A stretch of DNA of 64,000 bases. Source: Eurosta solidaginis. Taxonomy: Eukaryota > Arthropoda > Insecta > Diptera > Tephritidae. The stretch is from NCBI RefSeq assembly GCF_040869045.1, contig NC_090324.1, forward strand, positions 60,107,346 through 60,171,345, written 5' to 3'. The translations under genes and the position numbers were made by a program. The notes beneath the pieces were generated by a model. That model was not told the origin of the DNA and searched no databases. It saw nothing but the letters and a program-made list of their open reading frames with translations. This document shows, piece by piece, positions 18,861 through 28,689 of the stretch (positions within the stretch are counted from its first letter, which is position 1; the number at the start of each line of letters is the position of its first letter).

Positions 18861-21800
18861 CAAAATTGTAAGTCCTTAAAGGAAACTAGATAGACACACC
18901 ATTAAGTATACCGAAAGAATTAGGATGAAGAGCTGAGTTGATTTAGCCATGTAAGTCTCTCCGTCTGTCCGTCTGTCTGTTTGTATGCAAACAAGTCCCT
19001 CAATTCTTGAAATATCTTGATAAAATTTAGTGAGCGGCTGTATTTGGGTGTCCGATTAGACATTTGTCGGAACCGGCCGGATCGGATCTCTATAGCATAT
19101 ATCCTCCATACAACCGATTTTTCAGAAAAAGAGGATTTTTGTCATATCTTACTCAATTTAACAGATTGAAGCTTCAAACTTCACCATATAATCTCGTATA
19201 GTGCACATATTGTTGCCTGAAAAAATTGATGAGATCGGTCGTATATATAGTATATATCCCCCACAACCGATTGTTCAGATAAGAAACTCTTCGTAATTAC
19301 TGCCCTATTTTAAGAGCTAGAGGCTTCAAATTTCAACGACTGCTTACGTATATAGCATATATTGTTGTCTGAAAAAATCATAAAGATCGGTGGTATATAT
19401 AGTATATATATGGTGGTATATATAGTATATATATATAGTATATATATATATATTTTCGCAATTTTAGTCCCATTTTAACAGCTAGAGGCTTCAAATTTCA
19501 CCGAATGCTTACGTATATAGCATATATTGTAGTCTGAAAAAATCATAGAGATCGGTGGTATATATATTACATATATAATTCATATAAACTGTCATTTTTG
19601 CCCCTTTTTTACAGCTAGAAGCTTCAAAATTCATCAAATTTCATCAAATAGTTACGTTTACGTCATATATTGTTGAAATACGTGATTCGTAGTCATAGTT
19701 TTTACATGCTGACCACAAAAAACGTGAAGCTTTGCATCCTCACACAAAGAACCTACCTATTTTTTATTTTATATTTATTTTAAAAATCGTTTAGATATGT
19801 TAAAATTTCACCAAATGCTTACGTGTATAGCATATATTGTTGTCTGAAAAATCATAGAGACCGGTGGTATATATAGTATATATATCATACAACCGATTAT
19901 TCAGATAAGAAACCTTGCGCAATTTCTTCCCCATTTTAACAGCTAGAAGCTTCAAATTTCACAAAATGCTTACGTGTATAGCATATACTGTTGTCTGAAA
20001 AAATCATTGAGATCGGTGGTATATATAGTATATATCTCATACAACCGATTGTTCAGATAAGAAACTTTGCGCAATTTCTGCCCCATTTTAACAGCCAGAA
20101 GCTTCAAATTTCACCAAATGCTTACGTATATAGAATATATTGTTGTCTGAAAAAATCATAGAGATCGGTGGTATATATATTATATACCCCATATAAACTG
20201 TAATTTTTACCCCCTTTTTACGGCTAGAAGCTTCAAAATTCATCAAATTTCATCAAATAGTTACGTTTACGTCATATATTATTGAAATACGTGATTCGTA
20301 GTCATAGTTTTTACACGCAGACCACAAAAAACCTGAAACTTTGCATTCTCACACAACACACGTCGCGAAACCCAAAATTGTAAGTCCTTAAAGGAAAATA
20401 GATAGACCCACCATTAAGTATACCGAAATAATCAGGATGAAGAGCTGAGTTGATTTAGCCATGTCCGTCTGTCCGTCTGTCTGTTTGTATGCAAACTAAA
20501 CCCTCAATTTTTGAGATATCTTGATAAAATTTGGTGACCGGGTGTACTTGGGTGTCTGATTAGACATTTGTCGGAACCGGTCGGATCAGACCACTATAGC
20601 ATATATCGTCCATACAACCGGTTTTTCAGAAAAAGAAGATTTTTGTCATATCTTACTCAATTTAACAGATTGAAGCTTCAAACGTCACCATATTATTTCG
20701 TATATTGCACATATTGTTGCCTGAAAAAATTTATAAGATCGGTCGTATATATATTATTTATCCCCCACAACCGATTGTTCAGATAAGAAACTTTTCGTAA
20801 TTACTGCCCTATGTTAAGAGCTAGAGGCTTCAAATTTCACCGAATGCTTACGTGTATAGCATATATTGTTGTCTGAAAAATCATAGAGATCGGTTGTATA
20901 TATAGTATATATCTCATACAACCGATTGTTCAGATAAGTAACCTTTCGCAATTTCTACCCCATTTTCACAGCTATAAGCTTCAAATTTCACCGATTGCTT
21001 ACGTATATAGTATATATTGTTGTGTTAAAAAGTCATAGAGATCGGTCATATGTATAATATATATATGATGGTATATATAGTATATATATATAGTATATAT
21101 ATATAGTATATATATATATTTTTTTGCGATTTCGGTCTCATTTTAACAGCTAGAAGCTTAGAAGCTTCAAATTTCACCAAATGCTTACGTATATAGCATG
21201 TATTGTTGTCTGAAAAAATCATAGAGATCGGTGGTATATATATTATATACTTCATTTAAAGTGTCATTTTTGCCCCTTTTTTACGGCTAGAAGCTTTAAA
21301 ATTCATCAAATTTCAACAAATAGTTTACGTTTACGTCATATATTTTTGAAATAAGTGATTCGTAGTCATAGTTTTTTACATGCAGACCACAAAAAAACGT
21401 GAAGCTTTGCATCCTCACACAAAGTACCTACCTATTTTTTATTTTATATTTATCTTAAAAATCGTTTAGATATGTTCAAATTTCACCAAATGCTTACGTG
21501 TATATCATATATTGTTGTCATGAAAAAATTCATAGAGACCGGTGGTATATATAGTATATATCTCATACAACCGATTGTTGAGATAAGAAATTTTGCGCAA
21601 TTTCTTCCCCATTTTAACAGCTAGAATCTTCAAATTTCACCAAATGCTTACGCGTATAGCATATATTATTGTCTGAAAAAATCATTGAGATCGGTGGTAT
21701 ATATAGTATATATCTCATACAACCAATTGTTCAGATAAGAAACTTTGCGCATTTTCTGCCCAATTTTAACAGCTAGAAGCTTTAAATTTCACCCAAATGC

Positions 21801-22470
21801 TTACGTATATAGGAATATATTGTTGTCTGAAAAAATCGTAGAGATCGGTGGTATATATATTATATACCCCATATAAACTGTAATTTTTGCCCCTTTTTTA
21901 CGGAAAGAAGCTTCAAAATTCATCATATTTCATCAAATAGTTACGTTTTGCGTCATAAAAAAAAAAATAAATGTAAGGCGCGATAACCTCCGAAGAGATC
22001 TAAGGGCCGAGCTTCTCTTCCAATTTGCGTCGTGCTCCTCTTGATTTTCCCCTAAAAATTGGCCGGGCGGGACCTACATGTTTAACGCCGACTCCGAACG
22101 GCATCTGCAAAGCAATTGAGTTTTTCCCTAAGAGCTTTTCATGGCAGAAATACACTCGGAGCGCTTGCCAGACACTGCCGAGGAGCGACCCCCGCTTAGA
22201 AAAAATTTTCTTCTAATTGAAAAAACCTTATTTCTAAAATTTTAATATTGCTTTGCCCGGGAGTTGAACCCAGGGCATACGGTGTGATAGGCGGAGCACG
22301 CTACCATCACACCACGGTTGCCGCCGATATTTACGTCATATATTGTTGAAATACGTGATTCGTAGTCATAGTTTTTACACGCAGACCACAAAATAGCTGA
22401 AACTTTGCATCCTCACACAAAGTACCTACCTGTTTTTTTATTTTATATTTATATTAAAAGTCGTTTAGAT
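18854..22470. repeat. Array-bearing interspersed repeat, about 150-bp sub-units, 1.5-kb duplication
   Basis: CGAAACCCAAAATTGTAAGTCC at 18,854 recurs at 20,366, and the following GAGCTGAGTTGATTTAGCCATG, CCGTCTGTCCGTCTGTCTGT and CATTTGTCGGAACCGG blocks recur in order, so a unit of about 1.5 kb is tandemly doubled. Inside, sub-units of roughly 150 bp contain AGCTAGAAGCTTCAAATTTC, GCTTACGTATATAGCATATA, GAGATCGGTGGTATATATAG and ACAACCGATTGTTCAGATAA. AT-dinucleotide expansions occur at about 19,390-19,455 and 21,060-21,120. No real ORF is present. Confidence 0.88.
21957..22328 (-). mobile_element. tRNA-derived SINE
   Basis: On the minus strand the head reads ACCGTGGTGTGATGGTAGCG (A box-like TGGTGTGATGG), then, about 40 bases on, GGGTTCAACTCCCGG (B box GGTTCAACTCC, matching GGTTCRANNCC), then a body of about 300 bases ending in a T-rich tail at 21,957-21,970. 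The element interrupts a sub-unit that elsewhere reads TTACGTTTACGTCATATATTG. TTTGCGTCATA lies on the left and TTTACGTCATA on the right, a target duplication of about 11 bases with one mismatch. Confidence 0.85.
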
Positions 22471-22473
22471 ATG

Positions 22474-22669
22474 TGTTGGGACGAGGCAATCTGGCAACAC
22501 ATGATCAAAGTTTGACATCTTGCTAACATATCGACACTCGACGGTCACTTCGAGTTATCCGTGAATTAAAAAAGTATAATATTTTAATATTAACTATATT
22601 TTGTATTTTCCTTAATATTCAATAATAAATATATGAAATATTCATACATCTGTACCATCAGACGTAATA
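22474..22669 (+). repeat. 5' LTR of Mag-like element
   Basis: Starts TGTTGGGACGAGGC and shares CAATCTGGC, CACATGATCAAAG, CTTGCTAACATATCGACAC and the AATAAATATATGAAATATTC polyadenylation-like region with the 3' LTR. The final bases GACGTAATAC are separated from the presumed true end (GTGTAACA at 22,963-22,970) by a TIR-bounded insertion. The 3' LTR lacks that insertion. Confidence 0.85.
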
Positions 22670-22672
22670 CTA

Positions 22673-22960
22673 GGTTCAAACACACGCCCAAATTGGCAAT
22701 TTATACTATTTGGGGCAATTTATTACGCAATTTGTCATATAATAAATTGTAATAATAAATTGCCAATTTAAAAAAAAATTGCTTAATAAATTGTTTCAAA
22801 CTGCAAATGCAACATTGTAAAGTGTGTTTNNNNNNNNNNNNNNNNNNNNNNNNNNNNNNNNNNNNNNNNNNNNNNNNNNNNNNNNNNNNNNNNNNNNNNN
22901 NNNNNNNNNNNNNNNNNNNNNNNNNNNNNAATTTCCTCAATTTATTTTTCTGTTTGAACA
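22673..22960. mobile_element. MITE-like insertion in the 5' LTR, includes assembly gap
   Basis: GGTTCAAACA at 22,673 and the reverse complement of TGTTTGAACA at 22,951 form 10-base terminal repeats (9 matching). TA borders both sides (22,671-22,672; 22,961-22,962). The interior repeats AATTGGCAATTTAT / AATAAATTGCCAATTT as an inner inverted repeat. The 3' LTR lacks this sequence. The inner 100 bases are unknown. Confidence 0.55.
22830..22929. other. Assembly gap (100 N)
   Basis: Exactly 100 unknown bases lie within the MITE-like insertion. The true length may differ, since round gap sizes are usually placeholders. Inverted repeats around it may have caused the break. Confidence 0.98.
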
Positions 22961-23025
22961 TAGTGTAACAGTGGCGACGAGGATTTCAGGTATTTATCTA
23001 AACGTTTACCATTACAAAGATAAAA

Positions 23026-24005
23026 ATGGATGAGGCAATTCAAGCCCTTGTCAAACAAATGCAAAAGCAGCAGAAGGAGCAGCACGATGATATGAAATTA
23101 GTGATGCAAAAGCTACTTCCTAAGGAGCCTTCGCAGCTGCAAAATAATGCATCAAATTCAAGTAAAGGCCCAGAATTCATCCTAGAAGCGCTAGCTGCAA
23201 ACATATCGGAATTTTGCTTAGATGCGGATAACAACATAACCTTCGATACATGGTTCGCACGCTATGAAGATCTATTTGCAATAGGTGCAGCAAAGCTAGA
23301 CGACACCGCAAAAGTGAAGCTTTACGTGACTTTACATTTGACAACACGGTGCAAAAACTAACCCAAATTTTTGGTAGTCAAACTTCAACTTTCAATACGC
23401 ATTTTAATTGTTTGCAATTAACAAAAGATACGAACATGGACTTTCTAACATACACAGGTATGTTCAACAAACACTGCGAGAAGTTTAAGCTAAACGATCT
23501 GACAGTGGATCAATTAAAATGTTTAGTATTCGTCATGGGTCTAAAATCACAAACAGATTGAGATACGGACAAAACTTTTAAGCAAGATCGACAGTGAAGC
23601 TAGTACTATCACACTTACCGTAATAGCGCGAGAATGTCAGCGCATAATAAATCTGAAGTCCGACACCGCTCTTATTGAAAAGAAAAATGTTGAGGTCAAC
23701 AAGTAAAGGCAGCTAGGAACATACCAAACAAGAAAAATAGTACACCAAACTCGCCATGTTGGTTTTGTGGCGACATGCACTATGCACGAAATTTTTCCTT
23801 CAAAACGCACAAATGTACGAAATGTAACGATATCGGACACAAAGACGGATATTGCAAGGTCAAGAAAGGGAAGCATCATGCAAACAAGGGTACCCACATA
23901 AAGAAAAAACCCAGCGCCGATGCGAAAACAATATTTGCAGTCAACAATATAAGCTGTAGAAAGTACGTAAATGTCAGAATCAACGGAATCGTAATCAGTC
24001 TCTGA
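23026..24005 (+). pseudogene. Mag-like Gag with zinc knuckles
   Basis: ATG 23,026 follows the primer-site-like sequence by 50 bases and starts a Gag with a glutamine/lysine-rich coiled-coil-like beginning (ALVKQMQKQQKEQHDD) and the capsid motif FDTWFARYEDLFA. A frameshift near 23,330 moves it to the next frame (23,349-23,561), then stops follow. The nucleocapsid part at about 23,757-23,880 shows CWFCGDMHYARNFSF and CTKCNDIGHKDGYC, a CCHC-like pair in which the first has lost its last cysteine. It would package element RNA. Confidence 0.85.
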
Positions 24006-24312
24006 TATAACAATAATATCTCAAGATGTCTTGGCAAAGTTTTCAACGACGAAAATTGAAGCAGTGAACCGACAAGCACGTAGCGCAACAAGCGAGCTGC
24101 CACTTGTAGCCCAATTTGAGTGTAACATCCAATTTCAAAACCGTAAAACTATTGCAACATGCTACGTAACGCCAATAAAAAATCTTAATGTAATGGGTCT
24201 CGATTGGATAAGTTCTCTTCAATTAGAAGAGATGCCAATCAACACTATCTGCCAAGCGATCACAACAACAAAATATCTAAGGTCCAAAATCGACACAAAT
24301 GGGATTGTATAA
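24006..24312 (+). pseudogene. Mag-like protease C-terminal region
   Basis: The open part 24,031-24,312 encodes the back half of a retropepsin: FQNRKTIATCYVTPIKNLNVMG then LDWI, the typical N-LLG-DWI block of Mag/K02A2.6-type elements. The DTG active-site region that should precede it is not in frame. Stops near 24,005 mark the break. Confidence 0.6.
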
Positions 24313-24359
24313 CAAATCTACAGCACACCTGTATATCAAGGAAGACTGCAGACCAGTCT

Positions 24360-25150
24360 TTCGCCCACCGCGACCAGTCGCGTAGGCCGTAAAACAATCG
24401 GTAGAAGTCGAACTAAATCGTCTGGTAAAAGACGGAATAATCTCACCGGAAAATTCCAGCGATTGGGCGGCTCCCATTGTTGTAGTCAGGAAAACAGATG
24501 GTAGAGTACGTCTATGCGCAGATTTTTCCACAGGTCTCAATAATGCATTGGAAACACACAAATATCCTCTTCCCTTGCCGGAAGACATTTTTTCTAAATT
24601 ATCAAATGCCAAAATATTTAGCCATATTGATTTGGAAGACGCTTTTTTACAAATTGCTATAGATGATGAATCAAAACATCTAGTTACAATAAACACACAT
24701 TTAGGTTTGTTTCGGTACAACCGCATGGTTTTTGGGTAAAAATATTTCCATCAATATTCCAACAGATTATGGACTAAATGCTCGCTGGATTGGAAGGTGT
24801 CACCGCATATATCGACGACATTTTCGTTTCCGGAGCTAAGGAAATACATGACACAAATCTTGAAAAAGTTTTACTCCGCATACAAGAACACGGATTTAAG
24901 CTCAAAATTGAAAAATGCAAATTTTCACTTCAAGAAATAAAATATCTTGGTTACATTATAAACTCACAGGGGCTGAAACCAAATACAGAAAGAATCGCAG
25001 CAATCCATGAAATGCAGGAAACAACAAACATTTCAGAACTTCGGTCGTTTTTAGGTGCCATAAACTTCTATGGAAAATTCGTAGACAAAATGCGCTTATA
25101 CCGTGGTCCACTAGACGAGTTGCTGAAAATTAACACAAAATGGTAATGGA
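24360..25150 (+). pseudogene. Mag-like reverse transcriptase
   Basis: From about 24,405 a frame runs through LVKDGIISPENSSDWAAPIV, GRVRLCADF, YPLPLPEDIFSKL and FSHIDLEDAFLQI to MVFG (24,739). After a short break it resumes at 24,778 with VTAYIDDIFVSGA (catalytic YIDD at 24,808-24,819), GYIINSQGLKPN and RSFLGAINFYGKFV, stopping at 25,144. One frameshift near 24,738 and terminal stops disable it. All RT blocks are otherwise recognisable. Confidence 0.9.
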
Positions 25151-25803
25151 AAAGCAATCATGCAAAATGTTTCAAACATCTTAAGGACATCCTGTCATCC
25201 GATTTATTGCTCGCACATTATGATCCAAATCAATAGATAATCGTAGCAGCAGACGCGTCAAATTACGGACTTGGCGCTTGCATCATGCACGAATATCCAG
25301 ATGGTACGCAAAAATTAATTAGTAATGCGTCGAAATCACTGACTGAAACCGAAAAAGGATACAGCCAGATTGGGAAAGAGCCTTTAGCGTTAATATTTGC
25401 TGTAACCAAATACCACAAAATGATTTTCAGGCGTAGGTGTACCCTACATACCGACCATAAACCACTTTTAGCGATCTTTGGGAAGAAGTCCGGTATTAAC
25501 GCTCACCAAGCAAACCGTCTCCAGAGATGGGCTATAAAACTACTCGCGTATGATTTCGACATCAGATTCATAAACACAAATAGTTTCGGTTATGCTGATG
25601 TTCTATCACGACTCATTAAAAACACCGTAACCGATTCAGAAGATTTCATCATAGCTTACATCAAGCTAGAAAACGAGGTAAATTCAGTTATTACAGAAAA
25701 CATAGCAAAATTCCAATCACTCACAAAATGTTACAATACGAAACTGCATGAGACCCAATCCAGAAAAACATTTTCGAGTTTTACAAAACGGGCTGGTCAG
25801 TAA
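25150..25803 (+). pseudogene. Mag-like RNase H
   Basis: Residues IIVAADASNYGLGACIM (about 25,230-25,290, with a stop just before) start the domain. The open part 25,285-25,803 holds SLTETEKGYSQIGKEPLALI, CTLHTDHKPLLAIFG and NRLQRWAIKLLAYDFDI. DAS, E and DH supply the acidic catalytic residues expected in Gypsy RNase H. It degrades template RNA during cDNA synthesis. Confidence 0.85.
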
Positions 25804-25877
25804 AACTTCCAGAGAATACAGACATCAGACAATATCTTGCGCGAAAAGATTCCATTACTGTCACCAAGGACTGTATA

Positions 25878-26684
25878 ATGGTAGGAAATCGAATTGCTAT
25901 ACCTAGAATCTACCAGAAGCGAATTCTAAAAGAACTTCACCGAGGTCACAAAGGTATACAACGAACAAAAGCAATCGCTCGTAGCTATGTATATTGGCCC
26001 GCAATAGATAAAGACATTATCAATTTTATTAACGGCTGCCATCAATGTGCAGCCTCGGCCAAATTTCCGACAAAAACAACATTAAGCCCATGGCCTCCAA
26101 CTAATGAACCATGGCAACGCATACACATCGACTACGCAGGTCCCGTCGATGGACATTATTTTTTAGTAGTGGTGGACTCCTATTCGAAATGGCCAGAAAT
26201 AGTGATGACCAAGTCAATCTCTACTCACCAGACCATCAATATTTTAAATGAAATCTTTTCAAGACACGGCTTTCCAAGTGCATTGGTATCAGACAATGGA
26301 ACTCAATATAAGAGTGCAAAGTTTCAAAACTTAATCCGTGAACGCGGTATCCAACATCTTTGTTCCAGTCCGTATTACCCAATGTCAAATGGTCAGGCGG
26401 AACGATTTGTTGACACAATCAAGAGAGCATTAAAAAAACTTAGTGAGGAGGGTACAACCGACCAAAACTTACAAACATTCTTAATGAGTTATCGCTCCAC
26501 CCCGAACCAAAATTGTATGGATTTCAAATCACCTGCCGAGCTGTTATACAATCGAAAACTCCGAACGCATTTGGATTTACTGATCCCACCAAGCGAGCAA
26601 AAAGCACCAAATGAGGAACAAAGCTCGGATATGAAATACCAGTACAAACAGGCAGTGGAAAACAGGCTCGATAATAGAACGTAA
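25878..26684 (+). CDS. Mag-like integrase, open 268 codons
   Basis: The open frame includes an HHCC zinc domain (ELHRGHKGIQRTKAIARSYV, then CHQC) and a core with the catalytic residues in HIDYAGPVDG, SDNGTQYKS and NGQAERFVDTI. The end has the Mag-type NCMDFKSPAELLYNRKLRT block and stops at 26,682 without a chromodomain. It is the cleanest pol part of this element. The ATG at 25,878 is inside pol, so the start is arbitrary. Confidence 0.9.
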   Translation: MVGNRIAIPRIYQKRILKELHRGHKGIQRTKAIARSYVYWPAIDKDIINFINGCHQCAASAKFPTKTTLSPWPPTNEPWQRIHIDYAGPVDGHYFLVVVDSYSKWPEIVMTKSISTHQTINILNEIFSRHGFPSALVSDNGTQYKSAKFQNLIRERGIQHLCSSPYYPMSNGQAERFVDTIKRALKKLSEEGTTDQNLQTFLMSYRSTPNQNCMDFKSPAELLYNRKLRTHLDLLIPPSEQKAPNEEQSSDMKYQYKQAVENRLDNRT

Positions 26685-26991
26685 TAATGGACACTAGAAA
26701 GTTGAAAAGAATGCACGCAAATCAATTGCGCCATTATAGATCACAGACCAAACAGGTACCAGAACGCGCAGATCATATTCTAGACCATTTAGAAAAAGAA
26801 CCAGAAACTCAATACGTAGAAAACGATGAGTTGTCCTCGAATGAAAACTCAGGTCAAGCTCAATGATTATTATTCAGCTCAAACCAATCACAATTGCGAA
26901 GACCAAGGGACTCCATCCCTACGTCGCTCAGATCGTCCTCGACGCCCGCTACTTAGGTTTTCACCGAGCTCAATAAACTAAACAGCGAAGG

Positions 26992-27206
26992 TGTTGGATG
27001 TGACATTATGGCAATCTGGCAGCACATGATCAAAGTTAGATATCTTGCTAACATATCGACACACGGCGGGCACTTCGAGTTATCCAAGAGTTACACACGT
27101 GAATTAAAAAGTATAATATTTTACTATTAACTATCTTTTGTATTTTCCTTAATATTTAATAATAAATATATGAAATATTCGTAGGTCTGTACCACCAGAC
27201 GTAACA
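26992..27206 (+). repeat. 3' LTR of Mag-like element
   Basis: Starts TGTTGGATGTGAC after the purine-leaning CAGCGAAGG and ends CAGACGTAACA. It matches the 5' LTR apart from a 10-base insertion near the start, an 11-base insertion after TTATCC (about 27,080), and scattered changes. It is followed by GTATG, giving the TATG duplication with the left flank. Confidence 0.88.
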
Positions 27207-27347
27207 GTATGTAGATCTGTTCACTACATATTTCTTATCTTATACATCCGATTATTCGGAGATTACGAACGGGATAAGATTATTGTGCAGCCCCATTCAT
27301 GAAAGGTATGAAGTCTTCGGCACAGCCGAAGACAGTCCGTCCTTACT
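27207..27347. repeat. Tail of array-bearing repeat with terminal hairpin
   Basis: ACATCCGATTATTCGG resembles the ACAACCGATTGTTCAG block of the sub-units, so the repeat at 18,854-22,470 appears to resume after the Mag-like element. It ends with a strong hairpin, GTCTTCGGC-ACA-GCCGAAGAC (27,313-27,333), then AGTCCGTCCTTACT. The mdg1-like small ORF is cut just beyond. Confidence 0.5.
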
Positions 27348-27544
27348 GCTCGTCTCATGTATTTTTTCTTTAAAAATTTATTATGAGTTGAGTATAATTT
27401 TAGAAATAAATTGAAGCAAGTGCAGACCGTCAAAATTATCAACAAGATTTTGATAAAGTCTAATGCCTCACTATGGTCAATTACTTGAATGGAATTAATT
27501 AAATTTGCATTGGGTTCTTCTACTTTGGATTCTTTGCCTCCCAT
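27348..27544 (-). CDS. mdg1-like small ORF: predicted N-myristoylated membrane protein
   Basis: Read from ATG 27,544 the product begins MGGKESKVEE, a myristoylation-type N-terminus (Gly2, with S/K following), and has a hydrophobic span FIKILLIILTVCTCFNLFL at about residues 30-48, then a basic tail HNKFLKKKYM. After KKYM the frame runs into the hairpin of the array repeat, so the natural C-terminus is lost and the frame stays open to 27,263 only by chance. Two other small ORFs lie upstream. I recall that mdg1/412-group elements carry short ORFs ahead of gag. The function is unknown to me. Confidence 0.6.
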
Positions 27545-27586
27545 TTTGAATTAATAATTGTTAAAAAAAAAATTTTTTATATTTAT

Positions 27587-27712
27587 TTATTTACGTTCTG
27601 TAAGGTTATACATTATCAGCATGCGTCTGGTTTCCTCGATTCTAGTAGTAGGATTAATGACATCCTCCATATTTGGTTCCCTAGTCATACCATTATCTTT
27701 CCTTTTAGCCAT
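27587..27712 (-). CDS. mdg1-like small ORF, 41 codons
   Basis: Starts MAKRKDNGMTREPN and ends MYNLTERK. It is very polar and charged, with no membrane segment. The stop falls 42 bases before the ATG of the membrane-type ORF downstream. Its place between two other short frames on the same strand suggests a natural mini-ORF set in the leader of the mdg1-like element. No function is recognised. Confidence 0.5.
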   Translation of the reverse strand: MAKRKDNGMTREPNMEDVINPTTRIEETRRMLIMYNLTERK

Positions 27713-27811
27713 TGTAACTCCTTTTCTAAATATTCTTTTTTTCTATTTTATCCTCAAGCGTAGTGATTGGGTTTTTGTGCGGCATTATAATTTAAAAAAT
27801 TTTGTCTAGGT

Positions 27812-27960
27812 CTATTCCACTTCTGTACGCTTACGCTTCAATTCCATGTCTTCATAATAATCTGCTATCTTCTTGATGTGTGTCTCTTTATCGATAATTC
27901 CTCGAAATTTTTTTTTTGTTATATCGCCGTAATTTTGATATTTTGTCCTGTTTCAAATTT
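27812..27960 (-). CDS. Small lysine-rich ORF, incomplete start
   Basis: The frame ends KKIADYYEDMELKRKRTEVE and stops at 27,812-27,814. Upstream codons KYQNYGDITKKKFRGIIDKE keep the same frame through a run of A. I could not fix a start codon. It is the first of three short minus-strand frames ahead of the displaced mdg1-like Gag. Confidence 0.4.
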
Positions 27961-28679
27961 TGCAGGATCCTTTCCTTTTTCCAAAAAATTCTAAGGATTT
28001 TTTTTTTTTTTGAGGAAGTCTGCCTATATTTCAAGCAGCAGCTGCCTATTTAATTCAGCAGTTCTAAAGGATAATAAGGAAATGGCAGGATCGCCATGTA
28101 ATGTTTGCGGATAAGAGAAAATCGAAATATAGGTTGCAGTGCCCCAGTTAGCGGTACCAGATAGAATTTACTGCCAATTGAAACGGCAGCAGGTTGAATT
28201 CTGTTCTTTATTCAAAAGTTGTTTTCTTTTATACAAAATTTCTATAAGCTAAAATACTTACTTACACTAATACTTACAAACGAAGTATAACACACATATG
28301 CAATCAATTCAGTTCCCTGGGAATTGCATTCTAAGCATAATTGAAATTGGCTGTGGAATGTGCAAGGCAAGCATGAATTAATCATGTTAATAATTTGTCT
28401 ACAGGTAAAGGCTTGTCGCGAGCAAGCTCTAAACGGTGGCATAATAAGGCTCAGGTTACCATATGATGTTCGGTGTACAAAATATATGTTTGTAAAAATG
28501 AATGAATGTGTCAATGGAATCTCATGCCGTACCAACGCAAACGTATGTACAATTGTATGAATATGTATGTAAGAGTCAATATATTTTAAGACATTCCAAA
28601 ACGGGTTCAAATATATGTTTGTACAAATGAATGATAACTTAATGAGTGAATGCTACACCTATCATCCTTGAAAAATCGG
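27961..28679 (-). other. Non-coding; possible LTR of the mdg1-like element
   Basis: Read on the minus strand, TTGAATAAAGAACAG at about 28,215 gives a polyadenylation-type AATAAA, about 250 bases upstream of the small ORFs, as an LTR would. AAATATATGTTTGTA-AAATGAATGA occurs twice (about 28,480 and 28,609). No second LTR copy is in the window, so the boundaries are unknown. Confidence 0.35.
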
Positions 28680-28689
28680 GATTCGCGAC

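Larger units (their letters stand above)
22474..27206 (+). mobile_element. Mag-like Ty3/Gypsy LTR retrotransposon, structurally complete
   Basis: It is bounded by LTRs at 22,474-22,669 (extended by an insertion to about 22,970) and 26,992-27,206, both starting TGTTGG and ending near GTAACA. A 4-base TATG lies on both outer flanks (22,470-22,473; 27,208-27,211). A primer-site-like GTGGCGACGAGG follows the 5' LTR. Gag, zinc knuckles, protease, RT, RNase H and integrase lie in the expected order, but with stops and frameshifts. It sits inside the array-bearing repeat. Confidence 0.9.

Noticed and set aside
18660..18863. Separate minus-strand gene (67 codons)
   Set aside because: The C-terminal half matches the decayed N-terminal part of the mdg1-like Gag and the first residues come from the adjoining array repeat.
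22261..22320. A genuine tRNA gene
   Set aside because: The tRNA-like head is followed by a 300-base body and flanked by a target duplication, and stem pairing for a full cloverleaf was not evident, so a SINE explains it.
27558..27809. 83-codon hydrophobic plus-strand ORF
   Set aside because: It is antisense to the minus-strand mini-ORFs. The hydrophobic look comes from the complement of A-rich, lysine-rich coding sequence.
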